Shown: in pieces, positions 25,407 to 34,060 of the stretch
How positions within the stretch are numbered: the stretch's first letter is position 1
Layout: each line of letters begins with the position of its first letter
DNA from: DATCMU01 sp036563245
Lineage (GTDB): Bacteria; Pseudomonadota; Alphaproteobacteria; Rhizobiales; Devosiaceae
NCBI GenBank assembly: GCA_036563245.1
Contig: DATCMU010000004.1
Coordinates: forward strand, 1 to 53,385
Length of the DNA stretch: 53,385 bases
Reading direction: 5' to 3'
The notes under the pieces: model-generated
What the model saw: only the letters and a program-made list of their open reading frames with translations
Database searches by the model: none
What the model was told of the DNA's origin: nothing
Program-made: the position numbers and the translations under genes

Positions 25407-26927
25407 TCATGGATCGCATTCGGCGTCCAGGATTTCGACCGTCTGGCGATAGAGGGCGTGAGCGGCGTCGACGTCCTCGGCGATGCACACCATCCCCAGC
25501 TTGCCGAATTCGGACAGCGCCCCGATCAGGTGGAAGGCGACACCGGACTGGGTGGCGCCGTGGAAGTGAATTCCGTGGCGCACCGCGATATCGATCAGAT
25601 CGCTCGGCGAGAGGCCGCGATAGCGCTCGGACTCCAGGTTGTCGGTAGCGAAATAGGAGCGCTGCCGCCCGTCCACCGTCGAGAAGGTGCCGCTTTCTGG
25701 ATCGAACGTGCCGCCGGTGAGGAATTGCAGCATCTGGAAGGGGTGGGTCGTGCCCCCCTTGCGCAGGTTGATCTCGATGGCATGGTGCCGCCACCCGGCC
25801 GGGGTGCGCACCGAAATGAAATCGACGCCGAAACGGCCGATCACGCCGTGTCGTGCCAGGACCTCGGCCGCCTTAAAGCCTTCGCCCTGAATTGCGAGCC
25901 GGTATTCGGCATCGGCGGGGAAGGTGCAGCCGATATAGGTCTGGCCGGATTTGCCACCGAGCACCTGATCATGGCTGGAGATGACATCGATCTGCCCGTT
26001 CGGTTCGATGCGGCACTGGACCGAGGGCGAGCGCTTTTCCGCGCCTTCGATGAACAGTTCGACGATCCCGCCCATCTCCGCGAGTTTTTGCGAGAAGGTC
26101 GCCCAATCCATGTTGCGCGCCTCGAAGGCCAGATCGGGAAGCCTCGCTTCGATCCAGGCAATGAGTTCTTCCCCGGCCGGCGCCCCGCCGAAGTGGAACA
26201 AGGCATTGCCCTCACCCGAAAAGCCCTCGTTGAGCTTGACCACGGCCTTGGCGATATGCGGGTGCCTGCGCTTGAGCCTTGTCAGGGCATCGGCGAGTTC
26301 GGCCGGCGTATGCAGGTCTTCGAAACCGTCGGGCAGGTCGATCCCTGCTTCACGAAAGACCTGGCGGCTGCCGGACTTGGAGCCGAGGTGCAACAGGTCG
26401 GGGTCGCAGCCATAGATGGGAACGCCAAGCCGCACCGCCAGTGCCCGTTCGGGGGGCGCGACATTGAAGCAGATCATGTGCGCGTCCGCCGGGTCGCCCA
26501 AGGCCTCGCCAATCCTGTGCAGCAGTCGGGGACGGGCGAGTATCTTCTCCGAGAGCGGCTGCGGCGATCCGTCATGGGCGTTGAGCAGGATCAGGCGCTC
26601 GCGCGCATGCCGGTGGGGGATGCCGGGGAGTAGATGCAGGTAGTAATCGACGATGGCTTCGGACAGTGGCTCGCTGGTGACATAGACCAGACGGGCTCGC
26701 GGCAATCTCAGGAGCATGAGCAGGGGCAGCATGCGCTCTTCGTAATGCGGGACGCCTGTTATGCGCGACAGCACATCCTCGTCGAGCGTCAGGCTGGGGA
26801 CGACCAGGATGCTGCGCGGCAGCAGCGGGTCGGGCATGATGCGTGCGAACAGACCCTCCAGCTTCGCCTGAAGCTGCTTGAAGGCCGAGATCTCCCTGTC
26901 ATTCTCGCGTTCCGACAGCCCGTCCAT
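25407..26927 (-). CDS. ATP-grasp peptide-ligase-like protein (PGM1-related)
   Basis: A 506-residue protein. The N-terminal part (about 1-180) resembles the preATP-grasp half of PGM1-type ligases (YEERMLPLLMLLRLPRARLVYVTSEPL, FNVAPPERALAVRLGVPIYG). The middle has ATP-grasp features: KAVVKLNEGFSGEGNALF, then CRIEPNGQIDVISSHDQVLGG and EINLRKGGTTHPF with metal-binding Glu and Asn. PGM1 of pheganomycin synthesis joins a nonproteinogenic amino acid to peptides. No biosynthetic partners lie beside this copy, so its substrate is unknown. It lies 70 bp downstream of ychF on the same strand. Confidence 0.7.
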   Translation of the reverse strand: MDGLSERENDREISAFKQLQAKLEGLFARIMPDPLLPRSILVVPSLTLDEDVLSRITGVPHYEERMLPLLMLLRLPRARLVYVTSEPLSEAIVDYYLHLLPGIPHRHARERLILLNAHDGSPQPLSEKILARPRLLHRIGEALGDPADAHMICFNVAPPERALAVRLGVPIYGCDPDLLHLGSKSGSRQVFREAGIDLPDGFEDLHTPAELADALTRLKRRHPHIAKAVVKLNEGFSGEGNALFHFGGAPAGEELIAWIEARLPDLAFEARNMDWATFSQKLAEMGGIVELFIEGAEKRSPSVQCRIEPNGQIDVISSHDQVLGGKSGQTYIGCTFPADAEYRLAIQGEGFKAAEVLARHGVIGRFGVDFISVRTPAGWRHHAIEINLRKGGTTHPFQMLQFLTGGTFDPESGTFSTVDGRQRSYFATDNLESERYRGLSPSDLIDIAVRHGIHFHGATQSGVAFHLIGALSEFGKLGMVCIAEDVDAAHALYRQTVEILDAECDP

Positions 26928-26997
26928 GGCCAGATGCTGCCATTGGCGCGGGCCCTTGTCGAACGAATCCTTCTTGGTGGCAGGGTGCGCCGGCCCG

Positions 26998-28095
26998 TCA
27001 GGTATTGAACTTGAACAGCATCACATCGCCGTCCTTGACGATGTAGTCCTTGCCTTCGTCGCGCGCCTTGCCGGCCTCCTTGGCGGCCACCTCGCCGCCC
27101 AGCGAGACGAAATCGTCGTAGGCTATGGTCTGCGCCCGGATGAAACCGCGCTCGAAATCGGTATGGATCACACCGGCGGCCTGTGGCGCGCGCGTCCCCT
27201 TGCGGATGGTCCAGGCGCGCGTTTCCTTCGGGCCGACGGTGAAATAGGTCTGCAATCCCAGGAGCTTGTAACCCTCGGCGATCAGCCGGTCGAGGCCGGC
27301 TTCGTGCAGTCCCAGCGATTCCAGGTATTCGGTTCGCTCCGCGTCTTCGAGTTGGGCAAGTTCGGCTTCGATCGCGGCGGAAATGACCACCGACGAGGCG
27401 TTCTGAGCCTCGGCATAGGCCTTGACCTTGTCGGTCAGGCTGTTTCCGGTCGCCGCGGATGCCTCGTCGACATTGCACACGTAGAGAACGGGCTTCGCGG
27501 TCAGCAGTTGCAGTTCACGGAATGCCTTTTCCTCTTCTGGCGCGCGCTCGACCAGCCGCGCCGGCTTGCCGTCGCGCAAAAGGTCGAGGGCTCGCCCGAT
27601 CAGGTCGAGCGCGGTCCGTGCCTCCTTGTCGCCGCCCTTGGCGCGCTTTTCCAGCCCGGCGGCCCGCTTCTCGAGGCTTTCCAGATCGGCGAGCATGAGT
27701 TCGGTTTCCACCACCTCGGCATCGGCGATCGGATCGACCGCACCGGAAACGTGCACGATGTCGCTGTCCTCGAAACAGCGCAGAACGTGGGCAATGGCGT
27801 CGACCTCGCGGATGTTGGCAAGAAACTGGTTGCCCAGCCCTTCACCCCTGGAGGCGCCCTTGACCAGGCCGGCGATGTCCACGAAGCCCATGCGGGTGGG
27901 AATGATGTTGGCGGACTTGCCGATGCGCGCCAGTTCAGTGAGGCGCGTGTCGGGCACCGAGACTTCACCCACATTGGGTTCGATGGTGCAGAAGGGAAAA
28001 TTGGCGGCCTGCGCCGCCGCGGTGCGGGTCAGCGCATTGAACAGTGTGGACTTGCCGACATTGGGCAGGCCGACGATGCCGCATTTGAAGCCCAT
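26998..28095 (-). CDS. ychF: Obg-like ribosome-binding ATPase YchF
   Basis: A 365-residue P-loop protein. G1 is GLPNVGKSTLFNALT, the switch region has FCTIEPNVGEVSVPDTRL and DIAGLVKGASRGEGLGNQFL, and YVCNVDE takes the place of the usual NKxD, which explains the family's preference for ATP. A coiled coil and a C-terminal TGS domain with GPKETRAWTIRKGT and RGFIRAQTIAYDDF complete it. It interacts with ribosomes and is linked to stress responses. It is part of the common rplY-pth-ychF order. Confidence 0.95.
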   Translation of the reverse strand: MGFKCGIVGLPNVGKSTLFNALTRTAAAQAANFPFCTIEPNVGEVSVPDTRLTELARIGKSANIIPTRMGFVDIAGLVKGASRGEGLGNQFLANIREVDAIAHVLRCFEDSDIVHVSGAVDPIADAEVVETELMLADLESLEKRAAGLEKRAKGGDKEARTALDLIGRALDLLRDGKPARLVERAPEEEKAFRELQLLTAKPVLYVCNVDEASAATGNSLTDKVKAYAEAQNASSVVISAAIEAELAQLEDAERTEYLESLGLHEAGLDRLIAEGYKLLGLQTYFTVGPKETRAWTIRKGTRAPQAAGVIHTDFERGFIRAQTIAYDDFVSLGGEVAAKEAGKARDEGKDYIVKDGDVMLFKFNT

Positions 28096-28239
28096 GGGGA
28101 TACTCCGGGATGACGATGACCGCTCTGGCGCGGAATGTCGGGCGAGTGACGCCCGACGGACTTGAGACAGTTCGATGTTGGGATATTGGGGTCGTACGAC
28201 CAGGTCAAGCGCCGGTCACCTCCATTCATGGGCGTTGGC

Positions 28240-28971
28240 TCAATCGCCTTGCCGGTTCTTGCCCAGAAGGCGGCGCAGCATGTCGGCCATCGGGCCGCCT
28301 TCGGGCACCTTGGCAGATGCCGGTTTCGGCCGCGCCTGCCGGATATGGCTTTGCGCCTTTTGGGCGGGTCTGGCGTCTTGGGCGGGTTCAGGGGCCGCCC
28401 GCGCCGGTGCGACGGCCAGCGCCAGCTTGTTCATGAAGCCGGCTTCGTCGCCGCTTACCAGCAGCGCCGTGTTGTCGGCCGCCGCATCGAGCAGCGGCAC
28501 CAGCCAGGCTTCGTCCGCCTTGTGAAAATCGGAAAGGACGTGGCGGTTCACCTGGTCCTTGTGTCCGGGATGACCGATGCCGAGGCGCACACGCCGATAA
28601 TTTGTCCCAATGGCAGGGTCGATGGAACGCAGGCCGTTGTGACCGCCATTCGAGCCGCCTCGCTTCACGCGGACCTTTCCGGGCGCGAGATCGAGATCGT
28701 CGTAGACGACGGTAACATCCTCAGGCGCGAGCTTGTAGAACCTGACCGCCGCGGCCACGCTGTCACCAGAGCGGTTCATGAAGGTCTGCGGCTTGAGCAA
28801 AAGCACTCGCTCGCCATCGACCGTACCATCGGCGATCAGACCGTTGAACTTGGCGCGGAAGGGCGGGAACCTGTGGCGAATGGCAATCGTGTCGATCGCC
28901 ATGAAACCGATATTGTGCCGGTTACGGGCATAACCGTCGCCGGGGTTGCCGAGGCCGACAATGAGATGCAT
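28240..28971 (-). CDS. pth: Peptidyl-tRNA hydrolase, with C-terminal extension
   Basis: A 243-residue protein. Residues 1-190 are a full Pth: VGLGNPGDGYARNRHNIGF with the catalytic His, KPQTFMNRSG, YDDLDLAPGKVRVKRGGSNG and GIGHPGHKDQVNRHVLS. It frees tRNA from stalled peptidyl-tRNA. About 50 extra residues, rich in Ala, Pro, Arg and Lys, follow the catalytic domain; they look disordered, a tail often seen in alphaproteobacteria. It lies 66 bp after rplY. Confidence 0.95.
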   Translation of the reverse strand: MHLIVGLGNPGDGYARNRHNIGFMAIDTIAIRHRFPPFRAKFNGLIADGTVDGERVLLLKPQTFMNRSGDSVAAAVRFYKLAPEDVTVVYDDLDLAPGKVRVKRGGSNGGHNGLRSIDPAIGTNYRRVRLGIGHPGHKDQVNRHVLSDFHKADEAWLVPLLDAAADNTALLVSGDEAGFMNKLALAVAPARAAPEPAQDARPAQKAQSHIRQARPKPASAKVPEGGPMADMLRRLLGKNRQGD

Positions 28972-29037
28972 CGCGTCTCTCCGGCAATTGAGTTGCGGCG
29001 GCCGGACGAGCCGGCCGCCGCGAGACCATGGCGACGA

Positions 29038-29661
29038 CTATTCGTCTTCGCCTTCCTCGTCTTCCTCGGCCGCTTCACCAGCCTCGGAGGACCGCAGGCC
29101 GGAGGGCGCTGCGATGGTGGCGATGGTGAAGTCGCGGTCCTTGATGGTCGGCTCGACGCCGGCCGGCAGCTTGACCGCGGAGATATGCAGCGAGTCGCCG
29201 ACATCGGTGTCGCTCAGGTCGAGCACCAGTTCCTCGGGAATGGCATCGGCCGGGCAGGTGACTTCCACCGTGTGGCGGACGATGTTGAGAACACCGCCGC
29301 GCTTCAGGCCCGCGCTCTTTTCCTGGTTGGCAAAGTGCACCGGCACTTCGACAGTCAGGCGGGAGCCGGCGCCGATACGCAGAAAATCGACATGCAGGGC
29401 AAAATCGCGAACCGGATCGAGCTGGTAATCGCGCGGGATGACCTTGTACTTTTCCCCATCCACGTCGACGGTGATGACGTGGGAAAGAAAGCCGCCCGCA
29501 TAGATGCGCAGCATGGCTTCCTTGTAGGAAATCGAGATGGTCACCGGGGGTTTCTTGTCGCCGTAGATGACGGCGGGGATAAGACCTTGACGACGCAGTT
29601 CACGAGCGGCCCCCTTGCCCACCCGCTCCCGCGCCGAAGCCTTGAGCTCGGCTTGAGCCAT
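29038..29661 (-). CDS. rplY: Ribosomal protein L25 (CTC/TL5 type)
   Basis: A 207-residue two-domain L25. The N-terminal 5S rRNA-binding domain starts AELKASARERVGKGAARELRRQG and includes VIYGDKKPP. The C-terminal TL5 domain has GGVLNIVRHTVEVTCPADAIPE. The tail is very acidic (AAEEDEEGEDE). It heads the rplY-pth-ychF set. A strong compound hairpin stands about 40 bp upstream (29700-29743). Confidence 0.95.
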   Translation of the reverse strand: MAQAELKASARERVGKGAARELRRQGLIPAVIYGDKKPPVTISISYKEAMLRIYAGGFLSHVITVDVDGEKYKVIPRDYQLDPVRDFALHVDFLRIGAGSRLTVEVPVHFANQEKSAGLKRGGVLNIVRHTVEVTCPADAIPEELVLDLSDTDVGDSLHISAVKLPAGVEPTIKDRDFTIATIAAPSGLRSSEAGEAAEEDEEGEDE

Positions 29662-29699
29662 TGGAATGCTCCAATCGGGTTGGTGTGACTTGTCCGGTC

Positions 29700-29743
29700 C
29701 AGGGATTGCCGCACCGGAAGGCCGGTACAGACGTCAATCCCTG
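29700..29743 (-). ncRNA. Candidate structured leader of rplY
   Basis: In the presumed rplY 5' leader, CAGGGATTG (29700-29708) pairs perfectly with CAATCCCTG (29735-29743). Inside, ACCGG (29713-29717) pairs with CCGGT (29722-29726) around a 4-base loop. This nested two-stem structure is not followed by a T run, so it is not a simple terminator. Leaders by which L25 represses itself are known in gammaproteobacteria, so a similar role here is plausible but unproven. Confidence 0.45.
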
Positions 29744-29836
29744 AGCGCCGGATAAACCACGCGCCCGTCCTCCAGGGGTGACAGGCGCTTCATGGGGGCG
29801 CTCTATACGGCAGATCAGGAGATCGGGCAAGCGCGA

Positions 29837-31087
29837 TCAGCAGCCGCTGCCCGGGAGCGCGTCCAGCCTGTTGCGCAGATATTGCGCCACCGCCGGGTCG
29901 CTCGACAGGCCGATGGCGATTGTCATGGCTTCGTGGGCTTCGGCGATGTGGCCGGTCTCGGCGTTGAGATGCGCCAGCGCCGCCCAATAGGGTTGGTAGG
30001 ACTTCATCCTGGTATCGTCGCGCATGGCCGCCACTGCCTTGAGGGCGGCGGCGGGCCCGGCGATGTTGGCCAGGGCCACGGCGCGGTTGAGTATCACCAC
30101 CGGCGAACCGGTGATGGCGGCGAGATGGTCATATAGCGCAACAATCGCTTGCCAGTTGGTCTCGCCGGCCAGCCTGCCGATCGTGTGCGCGGACTGGATG
30201 GCCGCCTCGATCTGGTACCGTCCGGTCGGTCCGCTGGCGTTCGCCTCGCGCAAGATCGCTTCGGCCTCTTCAAACAACGGCAGGTTCCAAAGTGCAGTGT
30301 CCTGCCGGTCGAGCGGCACGAACGCGCCCGATGGATCGCGTCTGGCGGGCTTGCGCGCCTCGGCGTGAAGCATCAGGGCCAGCAATCCCTTGGCCTCTGG
30401 TTCCTTTGGCAACAGCGAAACCACCAGCCGCGACAGCCATATCGCTTCCAGGGCAAGGCTGCTCGCGCCAGCCGTTCCGATCTCGTTCCAGCTTCTGGAA
30501 TAGGCGGCGTAGATCGCCCCCAAGACGGCGTCGAGCCGGCTGGCAAGCTCGGATCGATCGGGTATGCGGAACGGTATCCCGGCATCGCGAATGCGGGCCT
30601 TGGCGCGCACAAGCCGCTGGCTCATGGTGGCGGGTGGAATGAGGAAGGCTGCCGCGATCTCAACTGCTGTCAGCCCCAGGATAGTCTGCAGGATGAGCGG
30701 CGCGCGCATGTCTCCTGGCATGCCGGGATGGGCGCAGGCGAACATGAGGGCGAGGCGACGATCCGGAATGGCCACCGGATCGCTCGCTGCCGCTTCGAGT
30801 TCCTCGGCCACCAGTCTGAGGTGATCGAGTGCCGACCGGCGCGTGCGCCCGCGGCGCAGGTGATCGGTCTGCCGGCGACGCGCGACTGTCAGCAGCCAGG
30901 CCGATGGATTGTCCGGCACACCGTCCACCGGCCAACTGGCCAGCGCGGCCGCAAAGGCCTCTGCGAGGGCGTCTTCGGCCCCGGCTACGTCGCGGGTACG
31001 GGCGGCAAGAAAGGCCAGCAATCGCCCATAGCTTTCGCGCGCAGCCCGTTCGGCGGCACGGGCAGCGGTTGCAGCGGCCTCAGTCAT
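29837..31087 (-). CDS. ECF42-type RNA polymerase sigma factor
   Basis: A 416-residue ECF sigma factor. Sigma2 includes GAEDALAEAFAAALASWP and NPSAWLLTVARRRQTDHLRR. Sigma4 reads ILGLTAVEIAAAFLIPPATM, then RLVRAKARIRDAGIPF. A long C-terminal helical extension (about 220 residues, DUF6596/TPR-like, DAVLGAIYAAYSRSWNEIG onward) follows. That extension plus a neighbouring YCII/DGPF gene defines the ECF42 group, which has no classic anti-sigma factor. The ATG at 31087 overlaps the YCII stop by 8 bases; the longer frame to 31288 lies inside the YCII gene. Confidence 0.88.
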   Translation of the reverse strand: MTEAAATAARAAERAARESYGRLLAFLAARTRDVAGAEDALAEAFAAALASWPVDGVPDNPSAWLLTVARRRQTDHLRRGRTRRSALDHLRLVAEELEAAASDPVAIPDRRLALMFACAHPGMPGDMRAPLILQTILGLTAVEIAAAFLIPPATMSQRLVRAKARIRDAGIPFRIPDRSELASRLDAVLGAIYAAYSRSWNEIGTAGASSLALEAIWLSRLVVSLLPKEPEAKGLLALMLHAEARKPARRDPSGAFVPLDRQDTALWNLPLFEEAEAILREANASGPTGRYQIEAAIQSAHTIGRLAGETNWQAIVALYDHLAAITGSPVVILNRAVALANIAGPAAALKAVAAMRDDTRMKSYQPYWAALAHLNAETGHIAEAHEAMTIAIGLSSDPAVAQYLRNRLDALPGSGC

Positions 31088-31460
31088 CCGCCTTGCGCAA
31101 CCGCGGATCGGGCCGCGGATAGGCGTCGGCAAGGGGGCGGATCTCGATTGCGCCGTACCGCGAACTCGGACAGCGGCGGGCCCAGGCGATCGCCTCGTCG
31201 AGATCTGCGACGTCGATGAGGAAATAGCCGGCCAGTTGCTCCCTGGTGTCCGCATAGGGGCCGTCCAGAACCTCCGCCCCATCCGCATGCTGGCGTACGG
31301 TCGTGGCGGCGGAGGCCGGTTGCAGCCGTTCGCCGGCGCTCATGCCCTTTCCGGCCTTGGCAAGGGCCTCGTTGAAGGCCGCGTAGTCGGCGTAGAGTTC
31401 CTTGCGTGGAGCGGCGGCGAGGGCTTCTTCGTCGTGATGGATGAGCATCATGTAGCGCAT
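31080..31460 (-). CDS. YCII/DGPF-family partner protein of the sigma factor
   Basis: A 126-residue YCII-related protein with the DGPF-type motif (EVLDGPYADTREQLAGYFLI) and a start MRYMMLIHHDEEAL typical of the family. Proteins of this group are encoded next to ECF42 sigma factors and are commonly part of their regulon. Here the gene overlaps the sigma factor start, so the two are translated in step. The biochemical activity is unknown. Confidence 0.87.
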   Translation of the reverse strand: MRYMMLIHHDEEALAAAPRKELYADYAAFNEALAKAGKGMSAGERLQPASAATTVRQHADGAEVLDGPYADTREQLAGYFLIDVADLDEAIAWARRCPSSRYGAIEIRPLADAYPRPDPRLRKADD

Positions 31461-31484
31461 GGCGGTTCTCCCAAGGGCTGCCGA

Positions 31485-31949
31485 TCAGCCTGCGGCCTTC
31501 CTGACGAGGGCGGCGATTCTTGTCTCCTCGTCGGCGGTGAGCCTGGTCAGTGCGAAGGTGGTGGGCCACATGTTGCCGTCGTCGAGCGCGGCAGCGTCAT
31601 TGAAGCCCAGGGTTGCATAGCGTGCCTTGAACTTGCTGGCGTTCTGGAAGAAGCACACGACCTTGCCCTCGGCATTGGCATAGGCGGGCATGCCGTACCA
31701 TGTCTTGGGCTGCAGATGAGGTGCGTTGGCCTTGACGATGGCGTGGATGCGTTCGGCAAGCTCGCGGTCCGGTTCAGGCATCGCGGCGACCTTGGCGAGC
31801 AGATCGGCTTCCCCATCCACCTTGCCGCCGGTCTTCTTGCGGCGCGCTTCGGCCTTGCGTTCTTCGGCGGCTTCCTTCATCGCGGCGCGTTCCTCTGCCG
31901 AGAATGTCCCGGATTTTCCAGGTTTGGCGGCGGGTTTCGTTCCAGCCAT
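31485..31949 (-). CDS. DUF1801/YdhG-like protein
   Basis: A 154-residue protein. The charged N-terminus (FSAEERAAMKEAAEERKAEAR) looks helical; then comes the DUF1801 fold with PHLQPKTWYGMPAYA and VVCFFQNASKFKARYATLGF. Function is unknown. The ATG at 31949 has AAGGAG just upstream. An in-frame ATG at 32036, with its own GAGGAG, would add 29 low-quality residues and is less likely. It lies 24 bp upstream of the YCII gene, so all three genes probably form one operon with the sigma factor last. Confidence 0.78.
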   Translation of the reverse strand: MAGTKPAAKPGKSGTFSAEERAAMKEAAEERKAEARRKKTGGKVDGEADLLAKVAAMPEPDRELAERIHAIVKANAPHLQPKTWYGMPAYANAEGKVVCFFQNASKFKARYATLGFNDAAALDDGNMWPTTFALTRLTADEETRIAALVRKAAG

Positions 31950-32249
31950 TTCGGATCTCCTTGTTGCGGTTGCGCGGCCTGGGCCGCACCGGGGCATCAT
32001 GCCCGAGCGCAACAATGACGCATAGCCGAGGGTCATTTCGACTCCTCAGCGAAAATTTCTCATGGGAGGGACATTCCAGACGACAAGACAGGTCGTGGCG
32101 TGACAGGTGCCTGAGTGAATTTCTCGATCCAAGGTTCGCGTGAGCGGGCGAACGCAATCGTTATTCCCATCTTCGCGCTGCCCGGGCATGCGGGCGAAAC
32201 AGGTCGCGTCGTATAACGGGATCCGGGTGCGAAGTTGGGAATGCGCGGT

Positions 32250-33182
32250 TCAGTCGAACAGCGAGGACACCGACTGTTCGGAGGCCGTTCGGGCAATGGC
32301 TTCGCCGATCAGGTCGGCGATGGGCAGGATCCGGATATTGTGCGCGTCGCGGACCTCGTCGGTCTCCTCGATGGAATTGGTGACCACGAGTTCCTTGAGC
32401 TTGGATCCGGCAACCCGCTGGGCGGCGCCGCCGCTCAGCACGCCATGGGTGATATAGGCGGAGACGGCCTTGGCGCCAGCCTTGAGCAGGGCCTCGGCCG
32501 CATTCACCAGGGTGCCGCCTGAATCCACGATATCGTCGATCAGGATGCAGCTCTGGCCCGAGACGTCGCCGATGATGTTCATCACCTCGGACACGCCTGC
32601 GCGCGGGCGGCGCTTGTCGACGATGGCCAGCGGAGCGCCGATCCGGGATGCCACATTGCGGGCACGTACCACGCCGCCCACGTCGGGCGACACGATCATC
32701 ACGTTTTCGGTGTCGTAGTGCTGGCGAATGTCGCGGGTGATGACCGGTGCGGCATAGAGATTGTCGGTTGGGATGTCGAAGAAGCCCTGAATTTGCCCGG
32801 CGTGCAGGTCGAGGGTAAGGACACGGTTGGCGCCGCTTTCCACGATCAGGTTGGCCACCAGCTTGGCCGAGATCGGGGTGCGCGGCGACGACTTCCGATC
32901 CTGCCGGGCATAACCGAAATAGGGCATGACGTTGGTGATGCGGCGGGCCGACGAGCGGCGCAGCGCATCGTTGAGGATGAGCATCTCCATGAGATTGTCA
33001 TTGGCGGGGTAGGAAGTCGATTGCAGGACGAACACATCCTCGCCCCGCACGTTTTCGTTGATTTCGACGAAAACTTCCTTGTCCGCGAAGCGCTTGACCG
33101 CGGCGTCGGTCAAGGGCAGTTCCAGATATTCGGCAACGGACTTGGCGAGGGTGATGTTGGAATTGCCCGTCACCAGCTTCAT
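32250..33182 (-). CDS. prs: Ribose-phosphate pyrophosphokinase
   Basis: A 310-residue PRPP synthase that makes PRPP from ribose-5-phosphate and ATP. Segments: MKLVTGNSNITLAKSVAEYL, FVLQSTSYPANDNLMEMLIL, PYFGYARQDRK, DLHAGQIQGFF and the PRPP loop CILIDDIVDSGGTLVNAAE. The ATG at 33182 follows a GGGGAT and is the family start; 14 further codons upstream (to 33224) are discounted. Its product feeds Apt, encoded elsewhere in this window. The 213 bp after it (32037-32249) hold no recognised feature. Confidence 0.95.
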   Translation of the reverse strand: MKLVTGNSNITLAKSVAEYLELPLTDAAVKRFADKEVFVEINENVRGEDVFVLQSTSYPANDNLMEMLILNDALRRSSARRITNVMPYFGYARQDRKSSPRTPISAKLVANLIVESGANRVLTLDLHAGQIQGFFDIPTDNLYAAPVITRDIRQHYDTENVMIVSPDVGGVVRARNVASRIGAPLAIVDKRRPRAGVSEVMNIIGDVSGQSCILIDDIVDSGGTLVNAAEALLKAGAKAVSAYITHGVLSGGAAQRVAGSKLKELVVTNSIEETDEVRDAHNIRILPIADLIGEAIARTASEQSVSSLFD

Positions 33183-33236
33183 GATCGCGATCCCCGGAAG
33201 ATGCCGCGCCTGAGGCGCCCCCATTTGCGGCGCACT

Positions 33237-33252
33237 GTTACAGCGCTGTCAC
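33237..33252. promoter_or_regulatory. Palindrome upstream of prs
   Basis: GTTACAGCGCTGTCAC is a 16-base near-perfect palindrome (ACAGCGCTGT core) about 55 bp upstream of the prs start codon. It overlaps a possible minus-strand promoter (TTGCAC, 17 bp, TAACAG). It is suited to a dimeric regulator; none is identified. Confidence 0.3.
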
Positions 33253-33295
33253 ACAAGGTGCAACACACCAAATGGTCTAATCGCCATCATGGCTG

Positions 33296-34060
33296 TCAAA
33301 GGGCGATGAGTGCGATCTGCCGCCCGGTGGCAGTCCCTTTGTGCGTTGCCTGGCGATGGGAGAAATAGCGTTGGGGTTCGGCGTAGGTGCAGCCCCCGAC
33401 ACGATCGACCTGTTCCACCCCGAGATAGCCAAGCCGGTCAACGACGAAACCCGGCAGGTCGAAATGGGGACGGGTTGCGCCATCGGGTGTGAAGATGCGC
33501 CGCGCAGCGTAGGGGGCCCGGTCGAGCACCGCGCGGGCGAAATCGGGCCCCACTTCGTAGTTGATCCCGGAAATAGCGGGGCCGATGGCGGCGATCATCC
33601 TGTCGCGTTCGGCACCAAGCGCCTCCATGGCCTCGATTGTATTGCCAACGATACCGGCAACCGCACCCTTCCAGCCGGCATGGCAGGCGCCCACGACACC
33701 GGCCACCGGGTCCGCGAACAGCACAGGCACGCAATCGGCGGTGAGGATGCCGAGTGCGATATCGGGAAGACGGGTCGCCAGACCGTCGGCCTCCGGGCGT
33801 GACGCGGGCTCGGGGCCTTGCGTCAGCGTGACCACGTCCGCCGAATGCACCTGGGTGAGGCTGGCAAGCGCCAGGCGATCGCCGAGACAGGAAAGGGCGG
33901 CGGCCCGATTGGCGCGGACATTTGCCGGATCGTCGGCGCTGCTCTCGGAAACGTTGAGCGAGGCGAACGCTCCTGTCGAACGGCCTCCCTGCCGACCGAA
34001 GAAGCCGTGCCGGATGCCGGCCCGTGCAAGCAGTTCGCTTTGCTCGAAGGGAACGCTCAT
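33296..34060 (-). CDS. pgeF: Peptidoglycan editing factor PgeF (YfiH/DUF152)
   Basis: A 254-residue multicopper-polyphenol-oxidase-fold protein with HGFFGRQGGRSTGAFASLN at the N-terminus, ADGLATRLPDIALGILTADC, GACHAGWKGAVAGIV and MIAAIGPAISGINYEVG. The zinc-binding His/Cys set of the family is intact. PgeF removes L-Ser wrongly added in place of L-Ala in UDP-MurNAc peptide precursors. Its start overlaps the stop of the methyltransferase gene (ATGA). Confidence 0.9.
   Translation of the reverse strand: MSVPFEQSELLARAGIRHGFFGRQGGRSTGAFASLNVSESSADDPANVRANRAAALSCLGDRLALASLTQVHSADVVTLTQGPEPASRPEADGLATRLPDIALGILTADCVPVLFADPVAGVVGACHAGWKGAVAGIVGNTIEAMEALGAERDRMIAAIGPAISGINYEVGPDFARAVLDRAPYAARRIFTPDGATRPHFDLPGFVVDRLGYLGVEQVDRVGGCTYAEPQRYFSHRQATHKGTATGRQIALIAL

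Noticed and set aside
32037..32249. An ECF42-type promoter upstream of the DUF1801 operon (TGTCG words near 32081)
   Set aside because: Only short matches; I could not identify a convincing -35/-10 pair.
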